Of a stretch of DNA of 64,000 bases, positions 32,523 through 41,196 are shown piece after piece. This DNA is from Aeromicrobium terrae (GTDB taxonomy: Bacteria; Actinomycetota; Actinomycetes; Propionibacteriales; Nocardioidaceae): positions 372,001-436,000 of the forward strand of contig NZ_VDUX01000003.1 of assembly GCF_008039565.1 (NCBI RefSeq), given 5' to 3'. The first letter of the stretch is position 1. Each line of letters begins with the position of its first letter. A model generated the notes under the pieces. The model was not told where the DNA came from. It ran no database searches and worked only from the letters and a program-made list of their open reading frames with translations. Position numbers and translations under genes: made by a program.

Positions 32523-32534
32523 TAGTGTGTGGCC
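32523..32534 (+). promoter_or_regulatory. Leaderless-type -10 box of xseA
   Basis: TAGTGT (32523-32528) is followed by six bases and ATG 32535. The spacing supports ATG 32535 over the in-frame GTG at 32529. Confidence 0.5.
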
Positions 32535-33752
32535 ATGGCCCTGGAGACCAGCCCGGACGCACCGGCACCGCTGCGTCAGGTCTCCACGCTGATCGGCCAG
32601 TACGTCGGCCGGCTGGGCGCCGTCTGGCTGGAGGCCCAGGTGGCGTCGGTGAACCGCCGCCCCGGGGTCTGCTTCCTCGTGCTCCGCGACCTGCGGGCCA
32701 CCCTGTCGATCCGCGCCACGTGCCACTCCTCGATCCTCGACGCCGCCAGCACGCCGGTCGCGCCCGGTCAGCGGGTCGTCGTGCATGCCAAGCCCACGTT
32801 CTACGAGCCCGACGGCACGCTGTCGCTGGAGATCCGCGAGATCCGGCCCACCGGCGAGGGCGAGCTGCTGGCCCAGCTCGAGCGCCGCAAGCAGCTGCTG
32901 GCCGCCGAGGGTCTCTTCGACCCGCGGCTGAAGAAGGCGCTGCCCCTGCTCCCCCGTGCCATCGGCCTGGTCACCGGCCGCGACTCCGCCGCCGAGAAGG
33001 ACGTGCTCGAGAACGCCCGCATGCGCTGGCCCGGCGTCACGTTCGTCGTCCGGCACGCCACCATGCAGGGCCCCAAGTGCGCCGGCGAGGTCATGGGCGC
33101 GATGCGATCGCTGGAGCAGTCCGGCAACGTCGACGTCATCGTCATCGCCCGCGGCGGCGGCTCCATCGAGGACCTGCTGCCGTTCTCCGACGAGGGTCTG
33201 GTCCGCGCCGTGCACGGGTGCTCGGTGCCGGTCGTCAGCGCCATCGGGCACGAGCCCGACTCCCCGATCCTCGACCTCGTCGCCGACGTCCGCGCCTCCA
33301 CGCCCACCGACGCGGCCAAGCGGGTCGTGCCCGACGTCGCGCAGGAGGTCGCCGGACTCGCCGCGGCGCGGGAGCGGGCCACCCGCGCCGTGCTCGCCCT
33401 GCTGCACCGCGAGGCGCACACGCTCGAGCAGCTGCGGTCTCGCCCGGTGCTGGCTCAGCCGGCCACGCTCGTCGACGCCCAGCAGACCGTGGTGCTCGAC
33501 GCCCTCGACCGCGCCCGTCGCAGCCTGCGGCACACCATCGACCGCGAGCGCGACACCGTCGGACACCACCTCGCCCGCGTCCAGTCGCTGTCGCCGCTGG
33601 CCACCCTGCGCCGCGGGTACGCCGTCGCGCAGCACCCCGACGGCAGCGTCATCACCGCTCTCGACCAGGTGCCCGAGGAGTTCGCCGTCCGCCTGGCCGA
33701 CGGCCGGGTCGCCGTCCGCACCCTCTCGACCGAGGAGACCCCCCATGACTGA
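32535..33752 (+). CDS. xseA: Exodeoxyribonuclease VII large subunit
   Basis: ExoVII degrades single-stranded DNA from both ends; XseA is the catalytic subunit. The 405-residue protein has an N-terminal OB fold (VWLEAQVASVNRRPGVCFLVLRD) and the catalytic core with GLVTGRDSAAEKDVLENARMRWP, VDVIVIARGGGSIEDLLPFSDE, PVVSAIGHEPDSPILDLVADVRASTPTDAA, then a long coiled coil to the C-terminus. The start follows the promoter spacing (ATG 32535). It overlaps xseB by eight bases, as expected for a co-translated complex. Confidence 0.95.
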   Translation: MALETSPDAPAPLRQVSTLIGQYVGRLGAVWLEAQVASVNRRPGVCFLVLRDLRATLSIRATCHSSILDAASTPVAPGQRVVVHAKPTFYEPDGTLSLEIREIRPTGEGELLAQLERRKQLLAAEGLFDPRLKKALPLLPRAIGLVTGRDSAAEKDVLENARMRWPGVTFVVRHATMQGPKCAGEVMGAMRSLEQSGNVDVIVIARGGGSIEDLLPFSDEGLVRAVHGCSVPVVSAIGHEPDSPILDLVADVRASTPTDAAKRVVPDVAQEVAGLAAARERATRAVLALLHREAHTLEQLRSRPVLAQPATLVDAQQTVVLDALDRARRSLRHTIDRERDTVGHHLARVQSLSPLATLRRGYAVAQHPDGSVITALDQVPEEFAVRLADGRVAVRTLSTEETPHD

Positions 33753-33969
33753 GACCCCGGAGATCCCCTACGAGCAGGCGCGCGACGAGCTGGTCGCCAC
33801 GGTGCAGAAGCTGGAGTCCGGGGGCACCACGCTCGAGGAGTCGCTCGCCCTCTGGGAGCGCGGTGAAGAGCTCGCCGCCATCTGCCAGCGGTGGCTCGAC
33901 GGCGCGCGGGAGCGGCTCGCCAAGGCGTCAGGCGCGGCTCATGATGACGAGGAGAGCGACGAGACGTAG
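33745..33969 (+). CDS. xseB: Exodeoxyribonuclease VII small subunit
   Basis: This 74-residue helical protein binds and stabilises XseA. The family pattern is clear: YEQARDELVATVQKLESGGTTLEESLALWERGEELAAICQRWLDGARERL, with an acidic tail. It overlaps the xseA stop by eight bases. Its 3' end overlaps the convergent DUF4245 gene by 31 bases. Confidence 0.95.
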   Translation: MTETPEIPYEQARDELVATVQKLESGGTTLEESLALWERGEELAAICQRWLDGARERLAKASGAAHDDEESDET

Positions 33970-34463
33970 CGCTCGATCTCCGCGCGCTTCGCGCTGCCGG
34001 TGACGAGGACGGTCATGTCGCCGTCGCGGCGCACGTAGGTCGAGTCACCGTCGGGCTCCGTCCGCCGCTGCCACGACGTCCCGTCGATGGTCACCGAGCC
34101 GGCGGGGCGGCTGTCCTCGGCGAACTTCCGGATCGTCTCCTGGGCGCTCGCGCGGAGCTGCTCGAGGCCGACGTACTCGTCGTCGTCGGTGATCACGCCG
34201 AGGTGCCAGGAGTCGCTCTCGTAGCGCGCCGACGTGGCCCGCCAGCCCTTCGGCAGCGACGTCGGGCCCAGGAGATCGAAGTCCGCCACCGGGCGAGCGC
34301 TGTCGAGGGCCGACTGGTAGTCGACGGTGCTGGTCGGGTGCTCCGGCTCGACGGTCATGATCTGCGCGATGCCGTACACGCCCAGCAGGATGGCGCCGAT
34401 GACGGCGACCGATCGCAGGATGTCGCCCAGGGCCGGGTTGCCCCGGCTGCTGGTTCCACTCAT
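33939..34463 (-). CDS. DUF4245 membrane-anchored protein
   Basis: This 174-residue protein has one N-terminal helix (LGDILRSVAVIGAILLGVYGIAQIM) and an extracytoplasmic alpha/beta domain (GPTSLPKGWRATSARYESDSWHLGVIT...GTSWQRRTEPDGDSTYVRRDGDMTVLVTGSA), typical of actinobacterial DUF4245. Residues after the anchor contain no cysteine, so it is not a lipoprotein. The ATG at 34463 is preferred because AGGAG precedes it; longer readings run into the operator-like palindrome. Function is unknown. It overlaps xseB tail to tail. Confidence 0.88.
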   Translation of the reverse strand: MSGTSSRGNPALGDILRSVAVIGAILLGVYGIAQIMTVEPEHPTSTVDYQSALDSARPVADFDLLGPTSLPKGWRATSARYESDSWHLGVITDDDEYVGLEQLRASAQETIRKFAEDSRPAGSVTIDGTSWQRRTEPDGDSTYVRRDGDMTVLVTGSAKRAEIERYVSSLSSSS

Positions 34464-34483
34464 GCGGCGCTCCTGACCGTATT

Positions 34484-34501
34484 TCTCCGCAGATGCGGAG
34501 A
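34484..34501. promoter_or_regulatory. Palindrome upstream of the molybdate operon
   Basis: TCTCCGCA (34484-34491) and TGCGGAGA (34494-34501) are exact inverted repeats separated by GA. The site lies between the DUF4245 and modE-like genes, about 30 bases before the -10 box of the latter. It is a likely binding site for the molybdate-responsive regulator encoded next. Confidence 0.6.
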
Positions 34502-34531
34502 TAGTGCTGTGCATCAGCCGCACGTGCGGTC

Positions 34532-34543
34532 TACCGTGCTGTC
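34532..34543 (+). promoter_or_regulatory. Leaderless-type -10 box of the molybdate operon
   Basis: TACCGT (34532-34537) is followed by six bases and ATG 34544. The upstream palindrome at 34484-34501 is about 30 bases away, close enough for a repressor to act. Confidence 0.5.
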
Positions 34544-34933
34544 ATGACCGAGTACCGGCTGGCCGAGGCCGCGGACCTGCTGGGCGTCAGCGATGACACC
34601 CTACGTCGCTGGCAGCAGCAGGGACGCTTCAGCACCACGGGCTCGCCCGGCGTCGCGACGATCGCCGGCGCGGACCTGGCTCGGCTCGCCGTCGAGGTGG
34701 CCGACTCCCCCGACCGCGGTCCCTCCACGGGCAGCACCCGCAACCGGCTGCGCGGCATCGTCACCAAGGTCACGAAGGACACCGTGATGGCGCAGGTCGA
34801 GGTGGCGTGCGGCCCGTACCGGGTGGTCTCGCTGATCAGCCGCGAGGCGGCCGACGACCTCGAGCTCGAGCCCGGCTCGCTCGTCTGGGCCTCGGTCAAG
34901 TCCACGAACGTCTCGCTCGAGGTCACGCAGTGA
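34544..34933 (+). CDS. MerR-type HTH and TOBE (molybdate-binding) regulator
   Basis: The 129-residue protein starts with a MerR/excisionase-like helix-turn-helix (YRLAEAADLLGVSDDTLRRWQQQGRFSTTGSPG) and ends with a TOBE/mop domain (NRLRGIVTKVTKDTVMAQVEVACGPYRVVSLISREAADDLELEPGSLVWASVKSTNVSLE) that binds molybdate or tungstate oxyanions. It plays the ModE role in many actinobacteria. It overlaps modA by four bases. The palindrome at 34484 is its probable operator. Confidence 0.92.
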   Translation: MTEYRLAEAADLLGVSDDTLRRWQQQGRFSTTGSPGVATIAGADLARLAVEVADSPDRGPSTGSTRNRLRGIVTKVTKDTVMAQVEVACGPYRVVSLISREAADDLELEPGSLVWASVKSTNVSLEVTQ

Positions 34934-35673
34934 GGCGTGCCACCGTCCTGGCGCTCGTCGTCGCTCTCACCGCCTGCGGGTCCGGGTCCGACGGCTCCTC
35001 CGGGAGGACGACGCTGAAGGTGCTGGCCGCCTCCTCGCTCACCGAGTCGTTCACCGCGCTCGAGCAGCGGTACGAGAAGGCGCATCCCGGCGTCGACGTG
35101 AAGCTGTCCTTCGACTCCTCCGCCATCCTCGTCGAGCAGCTGTCGCAGGGCCTCGACGCCGACGTCCTCGCCACCGCCGACACCGCGACGATGGACAAGG
35201 CCGAGCAGGCCGGCGTCGTCACCGGCACGCCGACGGTCTTCGCCTCCAACACACTCGTCATCGCCACCCCGAGGGGGAACCCGGCCGGGATCCGCGGCCT
35301 CGACGACCTCGCCACGTCGACGTTCGCCGTCTGCGTGCCGGCCGCCCCGTGCGGCGACGCGGCTCAGCGCCTGTTCCAGCTCGAGGGGTTCACGGCGAAG
35401 CCGACGACCGAGGAGGAGAACGTCAAGGGTGTGCTCACCAAGGTGGTGACCGGCGAGGTGGACGCCGGCCTCGTCTACGTCTCGGACGCGCAGGCTGCCG
35501 GCGACCAGGTCGAGGTGGTCCAGGCCGCCAACGCCTCCGAGGTGGTCAACGTCGACCCGATCGCCGCGGTGAAGGGCGGCGACCGAGGGGCGGCCCAGGA
35601 CTGGATCCGGCTGATCACGGGCGCCGAGGGGCAGCGCGTCCTGGCCTCCTTCGGGTTCGGTCCCCGTGCGTAG
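34930..35673 (+). CDS. modA: Molybdate ABC transporter substrate-binding lipoprotein
   Basis: ModA captures molybdate outside the membrane for the ModB channel. The 247-residue protein has a lipoprotein signal (VLALVVALTACGSG, lipobox LTAC), then the family landmarks VLAASSLTESFTALEQRYE, FDSSAILVEQLSQG, DVLATADTATMDKA, ASNTLVIATPRGNP and GEVDAGLVYVSDA. The GTG at 34930 overlaps the regulator stop. It overlaps modB by eight bases. Confidence 0.94.
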   Translation: MRRATVLALVVALTACGSGSDGSSGRTTLKVLAASSLTESFTALEQRYEKAHPGVDVKLSFDSSAILVEQLSQGLDADVLATADTATMDKAEQAGVVTGTPTVFASNTLVIATPRGNPAGIRGLDDLATSTFAVCVPAAPCGDAAQRLFQLEGFTAKPTTEEENVKGVLTKVVTGEVDAGLVYVSDAQAAGDQVEVVQAANASEVVNVDPIAAVKGGDRGAAQDWIRLITGAEGQRVLASFGFGPRA

Positions 35674-36457
35674 GAGCGCCCCACCTCCCGCGGTCGTCGT
35701 CGCGGCCGGGCTGGCGACGCTGCTGCTCGTCGTCCCGCTCGTCGCCCTGTTCGTCCGCGCGCCGTGGAGCACGCTCGGCGACCTGCTCACCAGCGACTCG
35801 CTGCTGACCGCCCTGCGACTCAGCCTGGTGACGGCGTCGATCGCGACGGTGGTGTGCGTCCTCGTCGGCGTCCCGCTGGCCTGGGTCCTCGCCCGCGTGG
35901 ACTTCCGCGGTCGGTCCCTGGTGCGCTCGCTGGTCACGGTGCCGCTCGTCCTGCCGCCCGTCGTCGCCGGCGTCGCGCTGCTCACGGCGTTCGGCCGGAA
36001 CGGGTTCGTCGGCGAGCCGCTCCGCGACGCGTTCGGCGTGACGATCCCGTTCTCGACCACCGCCGTCGTCCTGGCGCAGGTGTTCGTCGCGATGCCGTTC
36101 CTGGTGATCTCGGTAGAGGGGTCGTTCCGCACGGCCGACCCGACGCTCGACGAGGAGGCCGCGATGGCCGGTGCCAGCCGGTGGCAGACGTTCCTGCGGG
36201 TCAACGTCCCGCTGGCGATGCCCGGCATCCTCGCCGGCGCCGTGCTCGCCTGGGCTCGCGCGATCGGCGAGTTCGGCGCGACGATCACGTTCGCCGGCAA
36301 CTCCGAGGGCGTCACCCGCACCATGCCGCTGGAGATCTACACGGCGTTGCAGACCGACCCGGAGCCGGCGATCGCGCTCAGCATCGTCCTGCTCGTCCTC
36401 AGCGTCGCCGTGCTGGCCGCCCTCCGCGAGCGCTGGCTGTCGAACCCCTGGGAGTGA
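35666..36457 (+). CDS. modB: Molybdate ABC transporter permease
   Basis: The 263-residue integral membrane protein has about six helices. It carries the EAA-type coupling loop EEAAMAGASRWQTFLRVNVPLAMPGILAGAVLAWARAIGEFGATITFAGN, typical of ModB. The GTG at 35666 overlaps modA by eight bases. Downstream there is no modC ATPase; glpX begins 25 bases later on its own promoter. The ATPase must come from elsewhere, or the transporter is incomplete. Confidence 0.93.
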   Translation: MRRSAPPPAVVVAAGLATLLLVVPLVALFVRAPWSTLGDLLTSDSLLTALRLSLVTASIATVVCVLVGVPLAWVLARVDFRGRSLVRSLVTVPLVLPPVVAGVALLTAFGRNGFVGEPLRDAFGVTIPFSTTAVVLAQVFVAMPFLVISVEGSFRTADPTLDEEAAMAGASRWQTFLRVNVPLAMPGILAGAVLAWARAIGEFGATITFAGNSEGVTRTMPLEIYTALQTDPEPAIALSIVLLVLSVAVLAALRERWLSNPWE

Positions 36458-36470
36458 GGTGACCCATCGG

Positions 36471-36482
36471 TAGGATGCCCGT
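36471..36482 (+). promoter_or_regulatory. Leaderless-type -10 box of glpX
   Basis: TAGGAT (36471-36476) followed by six bases leads straight into the GTG at 36483. The gene therefore seems to have its own promoter separate from the mod operon. Confidence 0.5.
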
Positions 36483-37493
36483 GTGACCAACAGCCTGCAG
36501 CCCGCCGCCCAAGCCCCGGACCGCAACCTCGCCCTCGACCTGGTGCGCGTCACCGAGGCCGGTGCGATGGCGGCCGGCCGCTGGGTCGGGCGCGGCGACA
36601 AGAACGGCGCCGACGGCGTCGCGGTCAACGCGATGCGCACGCTGATCAACACGGTGCAGATGAACGGCGTCGTCGTCATCGGCGAGGGCGAGAAGGACCA
36701 CGCCCCGATGCTCTACAACGGCGAGCACGTCGGCGACGGCACCGGTCCGGACGTCGACGTCGCGGTCGACCCCATCGACGGCACCACCCTGGCCGCCAAG
36801 AGCATGCCCAACGCCGTCTCGGTCATGGCCGTCGCGCCGCGCGGCTCGATGTACGACCCGTCCGCCGTCTTCTACATGGAGAAGCTCGTGGCCGGTCCCG
36901 AGGCCGCCGACGTCGTCGACATCCGCCTCCCGGTCGCCGAGAACATCTCCCTCGTGGCCAAGGCCAAGGGCGTGCAGGTCAGCGACGTCACGGTGTGCGT
37001 GCTCGACCGTCCGCGGCACGAGAAGCTGGTCGAGGAGATCCGCGCCACCGGGGCTCGCATCAAGTTCATCATGGACGGCGACGTCGCCGGAGCCATCACG
37101 GCGGCCCGCCCGGACACCGGCGTCGACCTGTTGGTCGGGGTCGGCGGCACACCGGAGGGCATCATCACCGCCTGCGCGATGAAGTGCGTCGGCGGCATCA
37201 TCCAGGGCCGGCTGTGGCCCACCGACGACGCCGAGCGGCAGCGGGCGATCGACGCGGGCCTCGAGCTCGACGTCGTGCTCGACACCGACGACCTCGTCCG
37301 CGCCGACGACGTCTTCTTCGTCGCCACCGGCATCACCGACGGCGAGCTGATGGACGGTGTCCGCTACGGCGCCGGCAAGGCGTACACCGAGTCGATCGTC
37401 ATGCGCTCGCGCAGCGGCACGGTCCGCAAGATCTCGAGCGAGCACCAGCTGCACAAGCTGAAGGCGTACTCCACCGTCGACTACGAGCACTGA
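36483..37493 (+). CDS. glpX: Class II fructose-1,6-bisphosphatase
   Basis: GlpX removes the 1-phosphate of fructose-1,6-bisphosphate in gluconeogenesis. The 336-residue protein shows [31 protein letters not shown], the metal site [22 protein letters not shown] and [17 protein letters not shown], all family hallmarks. The start is GTG 36483. In M. tuberculosis glpX lies beside fum and a DUF4245 gene, the same neighbours as here. Confidence 0.96.
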   Translation: MTNSLQPAAQAPDRNLALDLVRVTEAGAMAAGRWVGRGDKNGADGVAVNAMRTLINTVQMNGVVVIGEGEKDHAPMLYNGEHVGDGTGPDVDVAVDPIDGTTLAAKSMPNAVSVMAVAPRGSMYDPSAVFYMEKLVAGPEAADVVDIRLPVAENISLVAKAKGVQVSDVTVCVLDRPRHEKLVEEIRATGARIKFIMDGDVAGAITAARPDTGVDLLVGVGGTPEGIITACAMKCVGGIIQGRLWPTDDAERQRAIDAGLELDVVLDTDDLVRADDVFFVATGITDGELMDGVRYGAGKAYTESIVMRSRSGTVRKISSEHQLHKLKAYSTVDYEH

Positions 37494-37494
37494 C

Positions 37495-38400
37495 GTGAGC
37501 AGCTCGGGCGAGCAGCACGCGTCGCTGCCCTCTGGCATCGACCTCTGCTACGAGACGTTCGGCGACCCCAACGACCCGGCGATGCTGCTGGTCATGGGCC
37601 TCGGCGGGCCCATGGGCTGGTGGGCCACCGAGCTGTGTGAGAAGCTCGCCGCCCGCGGCTTCCTGGTGATCCGCTACGACAACCGCGACACCGGACGCTC
37701 CACCAAGCTGTCGCAGCACCGGGTCACGCGCACCGACATCGTGCGGGCGTTCCTGCTCCCGGGCCGGTCCCGGCCGCCGTACACGCTCGACGACCTCGCG
37801 GACGACGCCGTCGGCCTGCTCGACCACCTGGGGATCGACCGCGCCCACGTCGTCGGCGTCTCGATGGGCGGGATGATCGGCCAGATCCTGGCCATCGACC
37901 ACGCGGACCGCGTGCTGTCGTTCACCTCGATCATGTCCACCACGGGCCGCCGCACGGTGGGTCGAGCGCACCCGAAGCTGTTCCGGGCGATCCTCAGCTC
38001 GGCCGGGCCCAACCGCGACACCTACACCGAGCGCGCCGTCCGCACCGCCGAGCTGATCGGGTCGCCGGCCTACCCGCCGGAGCGTGACGCCTCCGTCGCC
38101 CGGGCGCACGAGACGTACGACCGCGGCTGGTCGGCCAGCGGCGTCGCCCGGCAGACGCTCGCGGTGCTGACCCAGACCGACCGCACGGAACGACTCGCGG
38201 ACGTGAAGGTCCCGGTGACCGTCATCCACGGCACGAAGGACCTGCTGGTCAACAGCTCCGGCGGCCGCGCCACGGCGCGCGCCATCCGCGGGGCGAAGCA
38301 CCTGGAGATCCCCGGCATGGGCCACGACCTCCCGCCGGCGCTGTACGACACCTTCGTCGACGCCATCGTCGCCACGGCCGAGCGGGCGGTGGATCGCTGA
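37495..38400 (+). CDS. Alpha/beta hydrolase (esterase-like)
   Basis: The 301-residue hydrolase has the nucleophile elbow GVSMGGM (Ser), the oxyanion loop MGLGGPMGWW, the RYDNRDTGRST loop typical of the aclacinomycin methylesterase/RdmC-like group, a likely acid in VIHGTKDLLV and the general-base His in IPGMGHDLPP. The GTG at 37495 starts one base after the glpX stop, and its own stop shares a base with the next ATG (TGATG). The substrate is not known. Confidence 0.9.
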   Translation: MSSSGEQHASLPSGIDLCYETFGDPNDPAMLLVMGLGGPMGWWATELCEKLAARGFLVIRYDNRDTGRSTKLSQHRVTRTDIVRAFLLPGRSRPPYTLDDLADDAVGLLDHLGIDRAHVVGVSMGGMIGQILAIDHADRVLSFTSIMSTTGRRTVGRAHPKLFRAILSSAGPNRDTYTERAVRTAELIGSPAYPPERDASVARAHETYDRGWSASGVARQTLAVLTQTDRTERLADVKVPVTVIHGTKDLLVNSSGGRATARAIRGAKHLEIPGMGHDLPPALYDTFVDAIVATAERAVDR

Positions 38401-39026
38401 TGCGGCACAACCCGAAGCACTTCTCCGACGACCCCGACGTCTTCCGCGCCCTCGTCCGCGAGAACCCGTGGGCGATCATCGTCAGCCAGCACGACGGCGA
38501 GATCGTCGCGTCGCACTACCCGATGCTGCTGGACGAGGAGTCTGAGGAGCTGGCGCTGGTCACGCACGTCGGCCGCCCGGACGAGAAGATCCACGGGTTC
38601 GACGGCACGAAGGAGGTCCTGGTGATCATCCAGGGCCGGCACGGCTACGTCTCCCCCAGCTGGTACGAGCCCGGCACCACGCCGGCGCCCACGTGGAACT
38701 TCAGCGCCGCCCACGCGCACGGCACCCCGCAGGTGCTCGACGCCGAGGAGAACCTCGCCGTGCTCACGCGCCTGGTCGCGCACTTCGAGCAGCACGTCGA
38801 CGACCCGATGTACCTCGACCAGGTCGAGGGCGCCAAGCTCGCTCGTGGCACGGTCGGCCTGCGCATCCCGATCGACCGGTTCGTCCTGAAGATCAAGATG
38901 AGCCAGGACAAGGACCCGGTCAGCGTCCAGAACGTCATCGACCGCCTCCGCGCCCCCGGGCCGTACTCGCACCCCGACCTCGCCGACGACATGGAGCGCG
39001 CCCGCGACAGCCTCCGTGCCCGCTGA
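38400..39026 (+). CDS. PaiB-like FMN-binding split-barrel protein
   Basis: The 208-residue protein belongs to the FMN-binding negative transcriptional regulator (PaiB) family: MRHNPKHFSDDPDVFRALVRENPWAIIVS, PMLLDEE, LVTHVGRPDEKI, HGYVSPSWYEPGTTPAPTWNFSAAHAHG and LARGTVGLRIPIDRFVLKIKMSQDK. Despite the family name there is no DNA-binding motif; flavin- or haem-type binding is more likely. It is coupled to the hydrolase by a one-base overlap. Confidence 0.9.
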   Translation: MRHNPKHFSDDPDVFRALVRENPWAIIVSQHDGEIVASHYPMLLDEESEELALVTHVGRPDEKIHGFDGTKEVLVIIQGRHGYVSPSWYEPGTTPAPTWNFSAAHAHGTPQVLDAEENLAVLTRLVAHFEQHVDDPMYLDQVEGAKLARGTVGLRIPIDRFVLKIKMSQDKDPVSVQNVIDRLRAPGPYSHPDLADDMERARDSLRAR

Positions 39027-39077
39027 GAGTGACGTTTTCGCCGTGAAATCGCCAAAAATGGGGTCAAAACGTCACTC
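39027..39077. terminator. Long inverted repeat after the PaiB-like gene
   Basis: GAGTGACGTTTT (39027-39038) and AAAACGTCACTC (39066-39077) are exact 12-base inverted repeats separated by a 27-base, A-rich loop, placed right after the PaiB-like stop. It could act as a factor-independent terminator or as a member of a dispersed repeat family. It also limits where the next gene can start. Confidence 0.55.
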
Positions 39078-39093
39078 CCAGCGCGTAAGCGAG

Positions 39094-39696
39094 GTGGTGA
39101 TTCGGACGCGGGCCGACGGCGCCCGGGAGCTGCGGGTGAACGGCGTCTTCGTCATGGACGACGTCGAGACCTCGTCCGAGCGCCGGCTGGCCGAGCTGGT
39201 GCTCGAGCGCGGCGCCCGTGACGTGCTGGTCGGCGGGCTCGGGCTCGGGTTCACCACGCGGCGGCTGCTCGAGGACACGGACGTCCGCCGCGTGCTGGTG
39301 GCCGAGCTGCACCCGGCCGTCGTCGAGAGCTCGGACATCGAGGACCCGCGGGCGGAGGTCGTCGTCGGCGACGTCCGCACCGTGCTCGCCGAGCAGCCGG
39401 ACGCGTCGTTCGACGCCGTGCTGCTCGACGTCGACAACGGCCCCGACTTCCTGGTCCACGACGCCAACGCCGGCCTCTACGAGCCGACCGGCGTCGCCGA
39501 CGCCGTCCGCGTGCTGCGCCCCGGCGGAACCCTCGCGGTCTGGTCGATGGCCGACTCCCCCGCCCTCCGGGACGCCCTCGCCGAGCACCTCGAGGACGTG
39601 CAGGCCGAGGCTGTGCCGGTGCGGCTCCAGAGGCGGGACGAGGCCTACTGGGTCCTGACGGGCCGCCGGAGCCCCGGGGATATCGTCAGGGCATGA
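39094..39696 (+). CDS. Spermidine-synthase-like methyltransferase-fold protein
   Basis: This protein of about 200 residues has a Rossmann-like methyltransferase fold: [35 protein letters not shown] (motif I and the acidic end of strand 2), [33 protein letters not shown] and [15 protein letters not shown]. It resembles spermidine synthase-like enzymes but lacks a clear polyamine-binding N-terminal domain. GTG 39094 is a tentative start just after the inverted repeat; ATG 39058 would lie inside it. It overlaps fumC by four bases. Confidence 0.8.
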   Translation: MVIRTRADGARELRVNGVFVMDDVETSSERRLAELVLERGARDVLVGGLGLGFTTRRLLEDTDVRRVLVAELHPAVVESSDIEDPRAEVVVGDVRTVLAEQPDASFDAVLLDVDNGPDFLVHDANAGLYEPTGVADAVRVLRPGGTLAVWSMADSPALRDALAEHLEDVQAEAVPVRLQRRDEAYWVLTGRRSPGDIVRA

Positions 39697-41078
39697 CCGA
39701 ATACCGCATCGAGCACGACACCATGGGCGAGGTCAAGGTGCCCGCCGACGCCCTCTGGCGGGCCCAGACGCAGCGCGCCGTCGAGAACTTCCCGATCTCC
39801 GGCACGCCCATCGAGTCGGCGCAGATCCGGGCGCTCGCGCAGATCAAGGCCGCCTGCGCCAAGGCGAACGCCGAGCTCGGCATCCTCGACCAGGACGTCG
39901 CCGACGCGATCATCGCCGCCGCCGACGAGGTCGCCAGCGGCGCGCACGACGAGCACTTCCCGATCGACGTCTTCCAGACCGGCTCGGGCACGTCGAGCAA
40001 CATGAACACCAACGAGGTCATCGCCACGCTCGCCACGAAGGCGCTCGGCAAGGACGTCCACCCGAACGACCACGTCAACGCGAGCCAGTCCAGCAACGAC
40101 GTCTTCCCGACGTCGATCCACGTCGCCGCCACCGCGTCGGCGATGAACGAGCTGATCCCCGCGCTCGACCACCTGGCGCAGTCGCTCGAGGCCAAGTCCA
40201 AGGAGCTCGCCGAGGTCGTGAAGTCCGGCCGCACGCACCTGATGGACGCCACGCCCGTGACGCTCGGCCAGGAGTTCGGCGGCTACGCCGCGCAGATCCG
40301 CCGCGGCATCGAGCGTGTCGAGGCGTCGCTGCCCCGCACGGCCGAGGTCCCGCTCGGCGGCACCGCCGTCGGCACCGGCATCAACACGCCGGTCGGCTTC
40401 CCGCAGCGCGTCATCGAGCTGCTCGCCGAGGGCACCGGCCTCCCGGTCACCGAGGCGGTCGACCACTTCGAGGCGCAGGGCGCCCGTGACGGGCTGGTGG
40501 AGATGTCCGGCCAGCTCCGCACCATCGCCGTCAGCCTCATGAAGATCTGCAACGACCTGCGCTGGATGGGCTCCGGCCCGCGCGCCGGCCTCGGCGAGAT
40601 CAACCTGCCCGACCTGCAGCCCGGCTCGAGCATCATGCCCGGCAAGGTGAACCCGGTGCTCCCGGAGGCCACGCTCATGGTCGCCGCGCAGGTCATCGGC
40701 AACGACGCCACCATCGCCACCGCGGGGGCGTCCGGCGCGTTCGAGCTCAACGTGATGCTGCCGGTCATCGGTCGCAACATCCTGGAGTCCATGCGCCTGC
40801 TGGCCAACTCCTCCCGCGTGCTGGCCGACCGCTGCATCGACGGCATCACCGCGAACGTCGAGCGCTGCCTCGAGCTGGCCGAGTCCAGCCCGTCGGTGGT
40901 CACGCCGCTCAACCGGCACATCGGCTACGAGAACGCCGCGGCCGTCGCCAAGAAGTCGGTCAAGGAGCGCAAGACCATCCGCCAGGTCGTCATCGACGAG
41001 GGCTACGTCGAGCGCGGCGAGATCTCCGAGGAGGACCTCGACGCCGCCCTGGACGTCATGTCCATGACCCACCCCTGA
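39693..41078 (+). CDS. fumC: Class II fumarate hydratase
   Basis: FumC converts fumarate to L-malate in the citric acid cycle. The 461-residue protein has the family signature [12 protein letters not shown], the substrate segments [14 protein letters not shown] and [13 protein letters not shown], the [17 protein letters not shown] segment and the C-terminal [18 protein letters not shown]. The ATG at 39693 overlaps the methyltransferase-like stop (ATGA). Its message ends in the palindromic repeat region shared with DUF2079. Confidence 0.96.
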   Translation: MTEYRIEHDTMGEVKVPADALWRAQTQRAVENFPISGTPIESAQIRALAQIKAACAKANAELGILDQDVADAIIAAADEVASGAHDEHFPIDVFQTGSGTSSNMNTNEVIATLATKALGKDVHPNDHVNASQSSNDVFPTSIHVAATASAMNELIPALDHLAQSLEAKSKELAEVVKSGRTHLMDATPVTLGQEFGGYAAQIRRGIERVEASLPRTAEVPLGGTAVGTGINTPVGFPQRVIELLAEGTGLPVTEAVDHFEAQGARDGLVEMSGQLRTIAVSLMKICNDLRWMGSGPRAGLGEINLPDLQPGSSIMPGKVNPVLPEATLMVAAQVIGNDATIATAGASGAFELNVMLPVIGRNILESMRLLANSSRVLADRCIDGITANVERCLELAESSPSVVTPLNRHIGYENAAAVAKKSVKERKTIRQVVIDEGYVERGEISEEDLDAALDVMSMTHP

Positions 41079-41080
41079 TC

Positions 41081-41196
41081 GCTGACGAGAGGGTTCCGGC
41101 CCCCTGACGAGAGGGTTTCGGCGCATCGTCGCGCCGGAAGTCTCTCGTCGGCATGCCGGAAGTCTCTCGTCGGCATGCCGGAATTCTCTCGTCAGC
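41081..41196. repeat. Cluster of inverted and direct 20-bp repeats between convergent genes
   Basis: Two copies of CTGACGAGAGGGTT/CCGGC type (41081-41100 and 41104-41122) face three reversed copies (from 41133, 41155 and 41177), of which the middle two repeat TGCCGGAAGTCTCTCGTCGG with a 22-base period. The outer pair (GCTGACGAGAGGGTTCCGGC and GCCGGAATTCTCTCGTCAGC) are inverted repeats with two mismatches. The stop codon of DUF2079 lies in the last unit. It is probably a two-way terminator. A relative lies at 48258-48315. Confidence 0.82.

Noticed and set aside
41081-41196. Regularly spaced repeats that could suggest a CRISPR array
   Set aside because: Units are joined almost directly with a 22-base period, occur in both orientations and have no unique spacers or cas genes.
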